From assembly GCA_902729315.2 (NCBI GenBank), contig LR746275.1:808501-872500 (forward strand): DNA of 64,000 nucleotides. Reading direction: 5' to 3'. Below the pieces are notes generated by a model. The model saw nothing but the letters and a program-made list of their open reading frames with translations, was not told the DNA's origin and ran no database searches. Of this stretch, positions 43,395 to 56,159 are shown one piece after another. The position numbers were made by a program, and so were the translations under genes. Each line of letters opens with the position of its first letter. Within the stretch, counting starts at the first letter, position 1. Source of the DNA: Spirodela intermedia (Eukaryota > Streptophyta > Magnoliopsida > Alismatales > Araceae).

Positions 43395-44659
43395 ATAAGC
43401 ACATATTGTTAATTTTTTGGTTTCTAGAAAAAATTCAAATTTTAAGGAAAATATCATTTCTTTTTGAAGATTAGAAAGTATTTTTGGCATGATCTTAATT
43501 TATATTACTTGGGTAATGATCAGATTTAAGGAGGTGTTCATGAAGAAGAATATCATAGCATTCTTAACATATGTTATTCATCTAACTATGGAGAACATTT
43601 CTCTAGACGAAAAATAGCTATAAAATTTTTTCGTTGTGGTTTTTATTGGCCTACAATCATTAGAGATTCTATAGAATTTAGTAGAACATATATTTCATGT
43701 CAATTTATAGGTAACATGAGTAAAAAAGATGAAATGCTCATGAGTAACATGTTAGTAGTTAAAATTTTTGATGTATGGGAAATAGATTTCATGGGTCCCT
43801 TCCCCTTAGCTGAAAAATATGAATATATTTTGCTTGCTGTTGATTATGTGTTTAAGTAGGTGTAAGTTATTCCTACTAAAACTAATGATTATAAAACTGT
43901 GATGAAGTTTGTGTAGAAAAATATTTCTTCAAGATTTAGATGTCTTAGAGTGATTATTAGTGGAGGAACACATTTTACAAATAACATTTCAAAGAACTAT
44001 TGAAAAAGAATGGAGTACACCATAAAATAGTCACTCCATATCATCTCCAAACAAATGGGCAAGCTGAAGTAAAAAATAGAGAAATTCAGAGAATTTTGAG
44101 AAAACTAGTTAGACCAAATAAGAAAGATTGGCCCACAAAATTACAAGATGCATTATGGGCTTATAGAACAACTTATAAAAATATCATAGGTATGTCCCCA
44201 TTTCACCCCATTTTTTGAAAGCCATGTCATCTTCCTATGGAAATAGAGCATTGATCATTATGGGCTATAAAAAATTTATGTATGGATGAAAAATCAGCTA
44301 GTGGGCAAAAAAATTTTCAGCTACATGAACTAGAGGAGTTGAGGAATGAAGTTTATGAAAATCATAGAATCTATAAAAAAAAATTAAAAGTTTCATGATA
44401 AATACATTAGCAGAAAAAAATTAATGTTGAACAAAAAGTGGTTATATGATTGTAGACTGAAATTATTTTTTAAAAATTTAAAATCAAAAGAACAAGGCTT
44501 TATGTGGTTGAAGAGACATATGATCATGGGGCTATAATGATTAAAGATCCTAAAAGTGATCATAACTTTAAGGTAAATGGATCGTGGCTTAAACATTACA
44601 TAGAACATAAATGCCTGGTAGAAAAAGAAATTTTATAATTAAAAGAAATTCAAGAGTAA
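43395..44659 (+). pseudogene. pol: Integrase fragment of autonomous-type element V
   Basis: It matches the element A integrase region from just before the zinc-binding domain ([15 protein letters not shown], then [21 protein letters not shown]) through the core ([16 protein letters not shown], open at 44000-44218) to LKEIQE at TAA 44657-44659. It is interrupted by many stops and frame changes. The TAG at 43914-43916 after MKFV is at the same codon as in element A. The first catalytic region has lost the usual Gly (EIDFMG). Protease, RT and RNase H are not present to the left. Confidence 0.88.
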
Positions 44660-45799
44660 GATTAATGTGTCTAGTTAGAGACATTAAATTCGCCGCTGCA
44701 TGGGAGGCAACCCATGGTCTTTATTTCATTTTGTTTTTTTTTCAAAACTTTTTTTTCCTTAGAATTTTAGAGTATTTGTTTCTATATTTGTTTTCTTTTC
44801 AAAAAAGTGCAAGAGTGTAAGATGAAGTAGAAAATTAAAAACAAGGTTGAGGTGATGTCTTTCTAAGCTTTATCATTTATGAAAAGATTTTTAATACTTA
44901 ACTCTGTATATCATTTATGAAGTATTAATTCTTAATTTATGCTATAGGACAATTAAGAACATATTTTTGTATTTTTTTTTTACTTTTTCATGCTCACTTA
45001 GAACATAAACTAAAAAAACAAAAATTTAGAAAAATGACAACATCTATTTTTTGGTTTTTTGTTAGGAACAACAAACTGTCAAAAATAGCAAAGAAACAAT
45101 AGCCTGAAATTTCAAATTCTAGAAACCCTTTTTCTCACATTTCAATCTGCTAGACATATATTACTCAAATTTGAAATTACAATAATAAAGAGGATAGTTT
45201 TGATTTATTTTTGACAAATTTATTGTTGCTAAAAACAAAACTAAAAATAGAAAGTAAAATTGTCAGAACTATCTAATTTATAAATTTCTTATATCATATT
45301 ACATGCACGAAAAATTAAATCAATTAGATTGATTAATACCAAAAGATACTAGGAAGATTATTATTGAGTTAAAAGAATGATCTAGTAGCATGAAATGTTG
45401 GAATACTCTTTGGATACATGATAGATAACATAGATTTAATGTTATAAATTTTCACTTCATGATCTTAATGGATAGTATTTACTTGATGTGAAAATTTGAT
45501 TGATCATTTGAGTTTAATAGAGATTTTTGTACCTAGATCTATAGGACTTGTGAGGAGAAATCACTTATTTTGAAAAAAAAGAGAATAATGTGAAAAATCT
45601 ACAAATGAAAAGTACACATAGAGGGTGTAAGACATCATTCTCATTGTCAAAAATTGTGTATAGAAAAACACTTGCTGCAGAATAAGTAGTTAAAGTGAAA
45701 GCCTTGAAAATGAAGAGTACACATAGTTGGTGTGAGATATTATTCTTATTGTCAAATTTATCTACAAGAAAAGCTACTTATCCACTATATATATAAAAA
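44660..45799 (+). other. 3' tail of element V
   Basis: It is collinear with the B tail, including the CATGGGAGGCAACCCATG hairpin (44699-44717) and the duplicated GAGTACACAT/AAGTACACAT block near 45609 and 45715. It breaks before the polypurine tract and joins LTR interior at about 45800. Confidence 0.8.
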
Positions 45800-46650
45800 G
45801 ATAAAAATGGGGGGGACCCGCCGGCCAGCCGTGCCCGCAAGCGAGTCAGAAGCGCAGTCGGGGAGTAAGCCGCAAGCAGGGGCTCGAGCGGCTTGACTTG
45901 GGGACCGACAGGGCACGCGTACGCCACTCCCCTTCCACGTCACCGGTGGCCAGCCAGCTGTGGGGCAAGGAGTAGTCATACACGCGAGAGAATGGACTTT
46001 GCTCACAAATCTAACATTATTATATATTCGCCCGAAAAATCGGCGTACAATCGATGTGGGACTAAACCCCCGTCACACCTTCCTCAGAAGAGGCGGGCGA
46101 CCGGCGCGGGTTCGAATCCTTCCAGAGTCAAAATTCATATATTTTTATCTGATTATCGCGACTTTCTTGCAGATCATTGGGGAAGGATTAAGCAACGAGA
46201 ATCGCTGGATCATCGGCGAAAATCTCGTCAATGCGATTCGCGGAGCATTGCTACTAAAATTGCTGAACGATTCGCGATAAAAGGATCGTGAATCCATCGA
46301 GTAAATCATCTTCGATTGATCGACGAACAAGCCGTCGTTGGGAAGAGGACGATCCACCGGGAGACCAGTCGCCACCTCCTGAGAGCGTACCAGATGCGAT
46401 GAAGAGCCTCCTCTTGCTGCGCGGACCTGAGAATGAAGCTCCCTGACACGCGCCCCACCTCCATCCAGCTCCTCTCTGTCGGGTGACAGCCGCCGGAGAG
46501 CCGCAAAGTCGCCGTTTTTCCGCTCCGCCGGGTGACAGCCGCCGGAGACGATTCGACGACCCACTTCATTGATCTCTAGACTTCGCGAGAAGATCTAGAG
46601 ATTGCCCACGTCGTCTTTGTCCAAGGAGAGCCTTCGAGGCCGTGGACACT
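45800..46650 (+). repeat. LTR S of element V, left part
   Basis: It begins inside the LTR (AAAATGGGGGGGACC) and runs to GCCGTGGACACT, where minus-strand LTR T starts. It resumes at 48559 with CTTACGTAAG; about 350 bp between these points are missing. Confidence 0.85.
45803..46062 (-). promoter_or_regulatory. Antisense USE/TATA cassette, S LTR
   Basis: Minus-strand GTCCCACATCG at 46052-46062, a 24-bp spacer, ATATATAA, then 22 bp to GTCCATTC. It is one base from the element A start box. The GC-rich body ends in a T5 run (45803-45807). Confidence 0.55.
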
Positions 46651-48558
46651 TGACGTGACTCAGTTGTTGTATATTAAATCACGCAAATATAAAATTTATA
46701 AAACTAGAAAATACGAATTTTTGGATATTTAGAAGTATTTTAAAATAAATATATCAATTATAATTCAATAAAAATCCAAAAAATAGTGGTAATTTTCCAG
46801 GTCGATCACAAGGATGTAATATAATATCTGGTAATTATTCAGAATTTTTCTCAATGAGTACGATTTTCTTACGAATTTTATACTAGGAAATAAAAAGGAA
46901 ATATATTTAAAATTCACAAAAAAAAGAGGAAATAAGGGTGCGGACGTCAGGATGACGTCAGCGCTCGGCGAACGTGAATCAGGCGGAAACAGAGTTCCGC
47001 CCGGCGATTCTTACGTAGGCGATTATAGACGACTCAATTAATCAAATTAAGATCTGTAAAAGCCGGAAGAATCGTAGTTGAAAGAAGTATAGTTTGGTAA
47101 ATAAAAATCAACAAAGTATCACTAAATGAAGTGTAAATTAAATTGAAAGCAGGAAAACAGAGTTCCGGCGTCGCGACGGCGATGCGTCGGCGATGCACTG
47201 GAATCCTGAGCGTTCGGGAGGGTCGTCGTGTAGTGTCCACGGCCTTGAAGGCTCTCCTTGAACAAAGACGACGTGGGCAATCTCTAGATAAAGCAGGAAA
47301 ACAGAGTTCCGGTGTCGCGACGGCGACACGTCGGCGATGCACCGGAATCTTGAGCGTTCGGGAGGGTCGTCGTGCAGTGTCCACGGCCTCGAAGGCTCTC
47401 CTTGGACAAAGACGACGTGGGCAATCTCTAGATAAAGCAGGAAAACAGAGTTCCGGCGTTGCGACGGCGACGCGTCGGCGATGCACCGGAATCCTGAGTG
47501 TTCGGGAGGGTCGTCGTACAGTGTCCACGGCCTCGAAGGCTCTCCTTGGACAAAGATGACGTGGGCAATCTCTAGATCTTCTCGTGAAGTCTAGAGACCA
47601 ATGAAGTGGGTCGTCGTATTGTCTCCGGCGGCTGTCACCCGGCGGAGCGGAAAAACGGCGACTTTGCGGCTCTCCGGCGGCTGTCACCCGACGGAGAGGG
47701 GCTGGATGGAGGTGAGGCGTGTGTTAGGGAGCTTCATCCTCAGGTCCGCGCAGCAAGAGGAGGCTCTTCATCGCATCTGGTATGCTCTCAGGAGGTGGCG
47801 ACTGGTCTCCCGGCTGATCGTCCTCTTCCCGACGACGGCTTGTTCGTCGATCAATCGGAGATGATTTACTCGATGGATTGCGATCCTTTTATCGTGAATC
47901 GTTCAGAAATTTTAGTAGCAATGCTCCGCGAATCGCGTTGATGAGATTTTCGCCGATGATCCAGCGATTTTGGTTGCTTAATCCTTCACTGGCGATCTGC
48001 AGGAAAGTCGCGATAATCAGTTAAAAATATATGAATTTTAACTTTGGGAGGATTCGAACCCGCGGTGGTCGCCCGCGCCTTACAAGGTGGATTTAGTCCC
48101 ACATCGGTTGTGCGCGGATTATTCGGGCGAATATATAGTAAAGTTAGCTTTCTAGGCAAAGTCCTCTCGCATGTACGACCACTCCTTGCCCCTCAGCCGG
48201 CTGACCACCGGTGACGTGGAAGGGGAGTGGCGCACACGTGCCCCTATCGATCCAAGCAAGCCGCTCGAGCCCCTGCTCGCGGCTACTCCCCGACTGCGCT
48301 TCCGACCTGCTTGCGGGCCCGGCTGGCCGGCGGATCCCCCCATTTTGCAATATTTTTATTTTTATTTCTTGTTCTTCATTTATCTCAAAGCTAAGACTGT
48401 AAAAATCATATAAAATCACATAATTACCCAAAAATTCACGTTAATCAACTGAAAACCACTTTTCATGCTTTAACACAAATATAAGTCTATTTATCATGAG
48501 TTAAGGCTAAAACTATATTATTTACTAATTATTAACTCATGATAATGAAGACTTATCA
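46651..48558 (-). repeat. R1 LTR T (1908 bp, three 144-bp units), minus strand
   Basis: It runs on the minus strand from TGATAAGTC (48558) to GAGTCACGTCA (46651). The 144-bp units lie at 47146-47577. Right flank CTTACGTAAG is the same point at which element A inserted in the C LTR. Left flank ACACT does not match, so a deletion accompanied or followed insertion. High CpG content marks it as young. Confidence 0.92.
48096..48347 (+). promoter_or_regulatory. Antisense USE/TATA cassette, T LTR
   Basis: GTCCCACATCG (48096-48106), a 24-bp spacer, ATATATAG (48131-48138), 22 bp, then GTCCTCTC at 48161. The GC-rich body follows and ends in T4 near 48343. Confidence 0.55.
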
Positions 48559-48924
48559 CTTACGTAAGAATCACCATGCGGAACTCTATTTTTGCCCGAT
48601 TTGCGTTCACTAGGTGCTGATGTCAGTCTTGACTCTTGCACCCTTATTTTCTTTTTTCGTGAATTTTAAATATATTTCCTTTTCAATTCTTAGTATAAAA
48701 TTCATAGAAAATAATAATTTTTGAGGAAAATTCTGAATAATTACCAGATATTATATTACATCCCTGTGATTGACCTGGAAAATTACTACTATTTTTGGAA
48801 GTTTTATTGAATGATAATTGATATATTTATTCAGAAATACTTCTAAATATCTGAAAATTCGTATTTTCTAGTTTTATAAATTTTATATTTACATGATTTA
48901 ATATACAACGACTGAGTCATGTCA
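48559..48924 (+). repeat. LTR S of element V, right part
   Basis: It runs from CTTACGTAAGAATCACC to GAGTCATGTCA, completing the 3' LTR of element V. Confidence 0.85.
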
Positions 48925-49769
48925 AGTTTTCCTCACCTTAAATATATTTTTCTTTATTTCTGTCCTTACTCTCTTCTACTAAAATTTGGATAATTTTTCT
49001 ATGATTAGCTACTATTTCTTCATCTAAGAGCTCTTTCTCCTCATCATCCTCACTATATTCATTCATCAATTGTGAGCAATAAATAATTTTATTCAAATTT
49101 TCTACTACTATCTTTTCAGCCTTAATATTCTCATTTACTTCTAATGGCTCATCGATTTCTTCTAATAATTAGAAATAAGGACCATGTAAAATATTCTCAC
49201 TCAATGTATTCACTGTCCTAACATTTTCATTTTATGGGTATTTTTCTAAATTCATCCAACTAGACTCTCCTTGTTGAAATTCTACTATTAGATAGTTTCC
49301 TAAATTTTTTATTCACTAACTGAGTGGTTGTCCTTCTTCTTTCCTATTCTCAAAAACCTCTATAATTTGTTTTTGGTGCAACATCATTTGATTCATAATT
49401 TGTTGCATCATTTGACTTATTTACTACATCATTTCTATAGCATCAGGTTAGATTTGAGAGGGCTGATTTTTCTGAAATCTATGTTCCTATTTTGGGTGAA
49501 ATTCAAAATTTGAATTAGATCTAAGTGCTTCTAGATTTTGAATATTATTTGGGTTTCTCCACAAAAAATTATTACCCCAATTAGGATTATAAGGATTAGA
49601 AAAATATTCCCTATTTTATTAAAATCATGGGGTACCTGCACTTATTCTTGCCTAGGATGATATGGTTGATGTAAATTATAATATTGAAATTCGAAATGAT
49701 CATTTTCACCATATATATAGGACATGCACTATATGCATTCAATTGAATGTTAGGAGGCTTTTTAATATT
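48925..49769 (-). pseudogene. gag C terminus and acidic ORF start, element U
   Basis: It encodes, with many stops, the region corresponding to residues about 60-300 of the element B ORF, including the Met/Gln-rich tract near 49370-49440 and an Asp/Glu-rich segment near 49040. It is not open over any useful length, and is cut by the LTR at 48925. Confidence 0.7.
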
Positions 49770-50672
49770 CTAAATAAGTAAATCAAGTTTTTTGAATCTT
49801 TGATTAATCTGATTAATCTCATTTGTTAATTTAGAATCATCATCTTGATACAACTCATACATTCCTCTCTTCTTATCCCTGTCATATAATTCAAAAGAGG
49901 CTTGATCTCTAGAATTTTCACTTAAATTCTCAAAAAGACTGTAAATCTCATCAAGGGTTTTCTCTATAAAAGCTCTTCCACATATAGAATCAATCATATT
50001 TCTATGTTGTTTTAATAATCTATCATAAAAAATTCTATTGAGCTGCCTCTTGGGTATAGCATGATGGGGACACTTTCTAAGTAAATCATTGAACTTTTTC
50101 CATGTCTCATAAGTTTCTCTTGGTCTTTGAGAAAAACTCCATATATGTTTTCTCATATTTTGAGTTTTTCCTAAGGGATAAAATTTTTGAAGAAAGGCTT
50201 GTTCTATGTCTTTCTAGCTAATTAATTCTCCATCTAATGTGGATAGCCAATGGCTATCTTTGTCCCTAAATGTATGAGGAAATAATTTCATCTTAATAAT
50301 TTTCAATGTAACTTGAGAGACATTAACTAAATCACAGATCATATGAAATTTTTTAAGTGTTGATGAGGTTCCTCTAAAAGTAATCTATGAAAATTAGGGA
50401 GCATTTGAAAAATTCTTAGATTTATTTTGAATTTAATAGTGGGTGCTAATGAGACTCTAATATTAGATGCTCTTTGAAATAAATTAGGGATATAATGATT
50501 TTTCATAGCCATAGGATTGTTCTCAATTTGACCTGTACTTCCATCAGGATCTATCAAAATTAATTTTTCTTTCGGATTTTAGTTTTGAATGAAATAATGA
50601 AAAGATTTTCTAGCTTTGGATGTAAGGATCTTCTACCATGTATAAAAAATCAATAAATTTGAAGAAAAAGTT
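49770..50672 (-). pseudogene. gag: gag of element U
   Basis: Two open pieces (50339-50557 and 49770-50156) cover the R1 gag N-terminal and capsid regions (MAMKNHYIPN, RKHIWSFSQRP, KRQLNRIFYDRLL). They are separated by stops and frame changes; the codons around the HETW motif are partly deleted (PRETYETW). The copy is decayed. Confidence 0.82.
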
Positions 50673-50838
50673 TAGTAATTATAACCCTCCTTCAGTATAC
50701 TCTAGTCTTTGCCTTACTTCTCTTTGTTCCCTTTCTTTTTGAAAGAAAAAATTAGACAAAAAGAAAATAAAACAAGAGTTAAATTTTTTTGTGTACTCTA
50801 AGAGAAAAATAGAAAAATACTAAATATTATGCAATACA

Positions 50839-50856
50839 TCCCCGGTAATGGCATCA
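50839..50856 (-). other. Primer-binding site of element U (mutated)
   Basis: On the minus strand it reads TGATGCCATTACCGGGGA, three changes from the family PBS, five bases from the LTR end. Confidence 0.78.
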
Positions 50857-50861
50857 AAATT

Positions 50862-51095
50862 TGATGTGACTTAGTCGTTGTATAGTAAATCACGCAAATT
50901 TCAAATTTATAAAACTAGAAAATATGAATTTTTAGATATTTAGAAGTATTTCTGAAAAAGATATTAATTATAATTCAATAAAACTTTCAAAAATAGTAGA
51001 AATTTTCCAAGACGATCAAGAATGTAATATAATATCTAGTAATTATTCAGAATTTTTCTCAAAGAATACTATTTTCTATGAATTTTATACTAGGA
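50862..51095 (-). repeat. 5' LTR of element U, inner part
   Basis: It begins at the minus-strand LTR end (TGATGTGACTTAGTCG) and breaks at ACTAGGAAATA, where the tail of element G starts. The rest of this LTR is probably 58985-59623. Confidence 0.8.
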
Positions 51096-51906
51096 AATAT
51101 ATTGAGTCAAAATAATGATCTAGTGGCATGAAATGTTGGAATACTCCTTGGATGCATGATAGATAACATGAATTTGATTTACAGATTTTCATTTCTTAAT
51201 CTTGATAGATAGTATTTACTTGATGTGAAAATTTGAGTTTAATAGGGATTTTTGCACCTTGATCTATAAGACTTGTGAGAAGAAATCACTTATTTTGGAA
51301 AAAAAAAAGGAGAGAGTAATGTGAAAAATCTAGAAACGAAGAGTAGGCATGAAGGGTGAAGAGACATCATACTCATTGTTGAAAATCGTGCATAAAAAAC
51401 ACTTACTACAAAATAAGTGGATAAAGTTAAAGCCTTAAAAATGAAGAGTACACATAGAGGGTGTGAGACATCATTCTTATTATTAAAGTTTATCTACAAG
51501 AAAAACTACTTATCCACTATATATATATATAAAATAAATAAAAGAAGGAAGAAAGATAGTACAAACTTCAAAAATCAAGCCATGGAAAAAGAAAAATATA
51601 GGATCAATATTATTCTTAGATGAGTATTGATAATTAGAGCATCTTGTAAACATATCTATGAGTGAAGAAGTGATAAAGATGTGAATAAAAGAAGTAAAGT
51701 CTAGATTGTTATTCCAAGGAGTGCTTAAATATTTAAGTGCTTGACATCATTCTTAAATACTTGATATAAGAATCCAAAATGTCTAAAGGTGCATCATTTC
51801 TAATTGTATTTTTTTTTATGTATTGAAATATGATGTTTGAGATTTGTAAATTTTATTTTTGTAATTCCATTGCTAAGGGACTAGCAATGATTTAAATTGG
51901 AGGGTG
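51096..51906 (+). other. 3' tail and polypurine tract of element G
   Basis: It is collinear with 19140-19962 of element B, including the 105-bp duplication (near 51339 and 51445) and AAATTGGAGGGTG (51894-51906) before the LTR. All upstream parts of G are deleted. Confidence 0.82.
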
Positions 51907-52761
51907 TGATAAGTCTTCATTATCATGAGTTAATAATTAGTAAATAATATAGTTTTAGCCTTAACTCATGATAAATAGACTTATATTTGTGATAAAGTAT
52001 GAAAAGTGGTTTTGAGTTGATTAACATGAATTTTTGGGTAATTATCTTATTTTATACAAATTTCTATAATTTTAATAATCTTACTTTTAAGATAAATGAA
52101 CATAAAGAAATAAAGAAATAATAAAATAAAATGGGGGGGACCTACTAACCAGCCAGGCCCGCAAACAGGTGGGAAGCACAGTCAGAGAGTAGCTGCAAGC
52201 AAGGGCTCGAGCGGCTAGGACCGATAGGGGAACGTGTGTGCCACTCTCCTTCCACATCACTAGTGGCCAGCCAACTGTGGGGCAAGGAGTGATTGTACAC
52301 ATGCGAGAAAGGGACTTGATCATAAATGTAATATTCCTATATATTCGCTAGAAGCTTCACCGCACAAGTGATGTGGGACTAAACTCGTATCACACCTTCC
52401 CTAGAAAGGGCAGGCAATTGTGCGGGTTCAAATCCTCTTAGAGCCAAAAATTCATATTTTTATCTGATTATTGTGACTTTCTTGCAGATCGCTTGTGAAG
52501 AATTAAGCAACTAAAATTGCTGGATCATTGGCAAAAATCTTGTAAACACGATTCGCGGAGCATTGTTACTAAAATTATTGAACAATTCATGACAAAAGAA
52601 TCACGAATCCATCAAGTAAAGTATCTCCAATTGATCGACAAACAAGTAGCCATTTGAAAGAGGACGATCTACTGGGAGATGAGTCGTCACCTATTGAGAG
52701 TGTACCGGATGCGATGAAAAGCCTCCTCTTATTGTGCAGACCTAAGGATGAAGCTCCTTAA

Positions 52762-54383
52762 TGATAAGTTTTCATTATCATGAGTTAATAATTAGTAAAT
52801 AATATAGTTTTAGCCTTAACTCACGATAAATAGGCTTATATTTGTGTTAGAGTGTGAATTTTCAGTTGATTAACATGAATTTTTAGGAAATTCTATGATT
52901 TTATATGATTTTTATAGTCTTACTTTTGAGATAAAGAAAGAATAAGAAATAAAAATAAAAATATTGCAAAATAGGGGAACCCACCGACCAGCCAGGCCTA
53001 CAAGCAAGTTGGAAGCATAGTTAGGGAGTAGCCGTGAGCAGGGGCTCGAGCAGCTTGAACTGATGGGGGCACGGGTGCGCCACTCCTCTTCCACGTCACT
53101 AGTGGACGGCTAGCTGTGGGGTAAGGAGTGGTCATACACACACGAGAAGGACTTTGTTTAGGAATATAACATTAATATATTTTCGCTCAAAAATTTGGCG
53201 CACAACCGATGTGGGACTAAACCCCTAGTACACCTTCCTCAGAAGAGGCAGACGACCAGTGTGGGTTCAAGTCCTTTTAGAGTCAAAAGTCATATATTTT
53301 TATCTAATTATCGTGACTTTCCTACAGATTGCCGGTGAAGGATTAAGCAATGAGAATCATTGGATCATCAGCGAAAATCTCATCAACATGATTTGCGGAG
53401 CATTGTTACTCAAATTGCTGAAGGATTTGTGATAAATGGATCGTGAATTTGTCAAGTAAGTCATCTCCGATTGATTGACGAACAAGCCGTCGTTGGGAAG
53501 AGGATGATCTGTCAGGAGACAAGTCACCACCTCCTGAGAGCGTACTAGATGTGATGAAGAGCCTCCTCTTGCTGTGCAGACCTGAGGATGAAGCTCCCTA
53601 ACATGCGCCCCACCTCCATCTAGTTCCTCTCCGTCGGGTGACAATTGCTAGAGAGCCGCAAAGTTGCCATTTTTCTGCTCCACTAGGTGACAGCCACTGG
53701 AGATGATTCGACGACCCACTTCATTGATCTCTAGACTTCGCAAGGAGATCTAGAGATTGCCCACATCGTCTTTGTCCAAGGAGAGTCTTTGAAGGCGTGG
53801 ACAATGCACGACGATCCTCCCGAATGCCTAGGATTCCAGTGCATCGCCAACGCATCACCGTCGCAACGCTAGAATTTTGTTTTCTTGCTTTAAACTTACC
53901 TTACACTTCATTTAGTGATAATTTTCGTGATTTTAATTTACCAAGATATACTTTGCTCTATTATGATTCTTCTAGCTTTTACAAATCTTAATTTGATTAA
54001 TTAAATCATCTGTAATCACTTACATAAGAATCACCAAGCAAAACTCTATTTTCGCCTGATTTGCATTCTTCGAGCACTGATGTCATCTTGACGTCCACAC
54101 CCTTATTTCCCTTTTTTGTGATTTTTAAATATATTTCATTTTTATTTCCCAATATAAAATTCATAGAAAATCATATTCATTGGGAAAAAATTTGAATAAT
54201 TACGAAATAGTATATTACATCCCTATGATCAACTTGAAAAATTACCATTATTTTTGGAAGTTTTATTAAATTATAATCAATATATTTATTTATAAATACT
54301 TCTAAATATCTAAAAATTTATATTTTCTAGTTTTATAAATTTTAGATTTGGGTGATTTAATATACAACCACTGAGTCACGTCA
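52762..54383 (+). repeat. R1 solo LTR G2 (1622 bp)
   Basis: It runs from TGATAAGTTTTC to GAGTCACGTCA, with flanks CTTAA and CCTAA (one mismatch) inside G1. It has one 144-bp unit. Confidence 0.92.
52976..53217 (-). promoter_or_regulatory. Antisense USE/TATA cassette, G2 LTR
   Basis: Minus-strand GTCCCACATCG at 53207-53217 is followed after 24 bp by an A/T box (AAATATAT), and the start box region reads GTCCTTCTC. The body is partly degraded. Confidence 0.45.
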
Positions 54384-54502
54384 CCTAACACACACCCCAC
54401 CTCCTTCCAACTCCTTTCTGTTGGGTGATAGCTATCGGAGAGCTGCAAAGTTGCCATTTTTTCGCTCCACCAAGTGACAGCCATTGGAGACAATTCAAAG
54501 AC

Positions 54503-56135
54503 TAATGTGACTTAGTTGTTGTATAGTAAATCACGCAAATTTAAAATTTAGAAAACTAGAAAATATGATTTTTTGGATATTTAGAAGTATTTCTAAACAA
54601 ATATAATAATTATAATTTAATAAAAATTTCAAAAAAAATGGTAATTTTCTAGGTCAATCACAAGGATGTAATATAATATCTAGTAATTATTCAGAATTTT
54701 TCTCAATGAATATGATTTTCTATGAATTTAAATTAGGAAATGAAAAGGAAATATATTTAAAATTTACGAAAAAGGAAAATAAGGGTGTGGATGTCAGGAT
54801 GACATCAACGCCTGGCAAACACAAATCGGGCAAAAATAGAGTTCTCCTCGACAATTCTTACGTAAGTGATTACAAACAATTTAATTAATCAAATTAAGAT
54901 GTGTAATAGTTGAAAGAATCATAATTGAATAAAGTATATTTTGATAAATTAAAAACATACAAAGTATTACTAATGAAGCGTAAATTAAGTTGATAGTAGA
55001 AAAATAGAGTTCTGACATTGCAATGGCGATGTGTCGATGATGCATCAGAATCCTAAGTGTTTGGAAGGATTGTCATGAAGTGTCCACAGCCTCAATGGCT
55101 CTCTTTGGACAAAGATGATATGGACAATCTCTAGATCTCTTTGTGAAGTCTAAAGATTAATGAAATCGGTCATCGAATCGTCTCCGACAGTTGTCACCCA
55201 GTGGAGCGGAAAAACAATGACTTTGCGGCTCTCTAGTGGTTGTCACCCAATAGAGTAGCTAGATAGAGGTGAGGTGCATGTTAGAGAGCTTCATCCTTAA
55301 GTCCGCGCAGCAAGAGGAGGCTCTTCATCGCATCTAGTACGCTCTTAAGAGGTGGCGACTTATTTCCCAATAGATCGTCCTCTTCTTGACAATGGCTTGT
55401 TCATCGATCAATCAGAGATGATTTACTCGATGGATTCACGATCCTTTTATCGCGAATCATTCAGTAATTTTAGTAGCAATGTTTCATGAATCACGTTGAT
55501 GAGATTTTTGCTGATGATCCAGCGATTCTTGTTGCTTAATCCTTCACTGGCGATCTGTAGAAAATCACAATAGTTAGATAAAAATATGCGACTTTTGACT
55601 CTAGGAGGATTCGAACCCGCACTAGTTGCCCATCCTTTCTAGAAAATGTGATGCAGGTTTAGTCCCACATCAATTGTGCACCAATTTTTCGGGCAAATAT
55701 ATACTAATATTTCATTTCTAAGCAATTCCTTTCTCTCGCGTGTATGACCACTCCTTGCCCCACAGCCGGCTGGCCACTAATGATGTGAAAGGGGAGTGGC
55801 GCACACGTGCGCCTATCGGTCCAAGCCGCTCGAGCCCTTGCTCGCGGCTACTCCTTGACTGCACTTCCGACCCACCTTTGGGCTCGACTAGCTAGTAGGT
55901 CCCTCCCATTTTGTCTTATTTTTATTTTTTATTTCTTTTTCTTTATTTATCTCAAAAGTAAGATTATAAAAATTATATAAATTTATGTAAAATCACATAA
56001 TTACCCAAAAATTCACATTAATCAAATGAAAACTACTTTTTACACTTTAGCATAGATATAAGTCTATTTATCATGAGTTACAGCTAAAACTATATTATTT
56101 ACTAATTATTAACTCATGATAGTGAAGACTTATTA
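54503..56135 (-). repeat. R1 solo LTR G3 (1633 bp), minus strand
   Basis: It lies between AAGAC and ACAAC. Intact LTRs read ACGAC at this point, so each flank differs from the target by one base. Both ends carry one change (TAATGTGAC and TTATTA). Confidence 0.88.
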
Positions 56136-56159
56136 ACAACCCATTTCATTAATCTCTAG

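Larger units (their letters stand above)
48925..50861 (-). mobile_element. Element U internal region: non-autonomous R1, minus strand
   Basis: On the minus strand it has a PBS, a leader, gag and the first part of the acidic ORF, cut at 48925 by LTR S. The 5' LTR is split into 50862-51095 and 58985-59623 by element G. Confidence 0.82.
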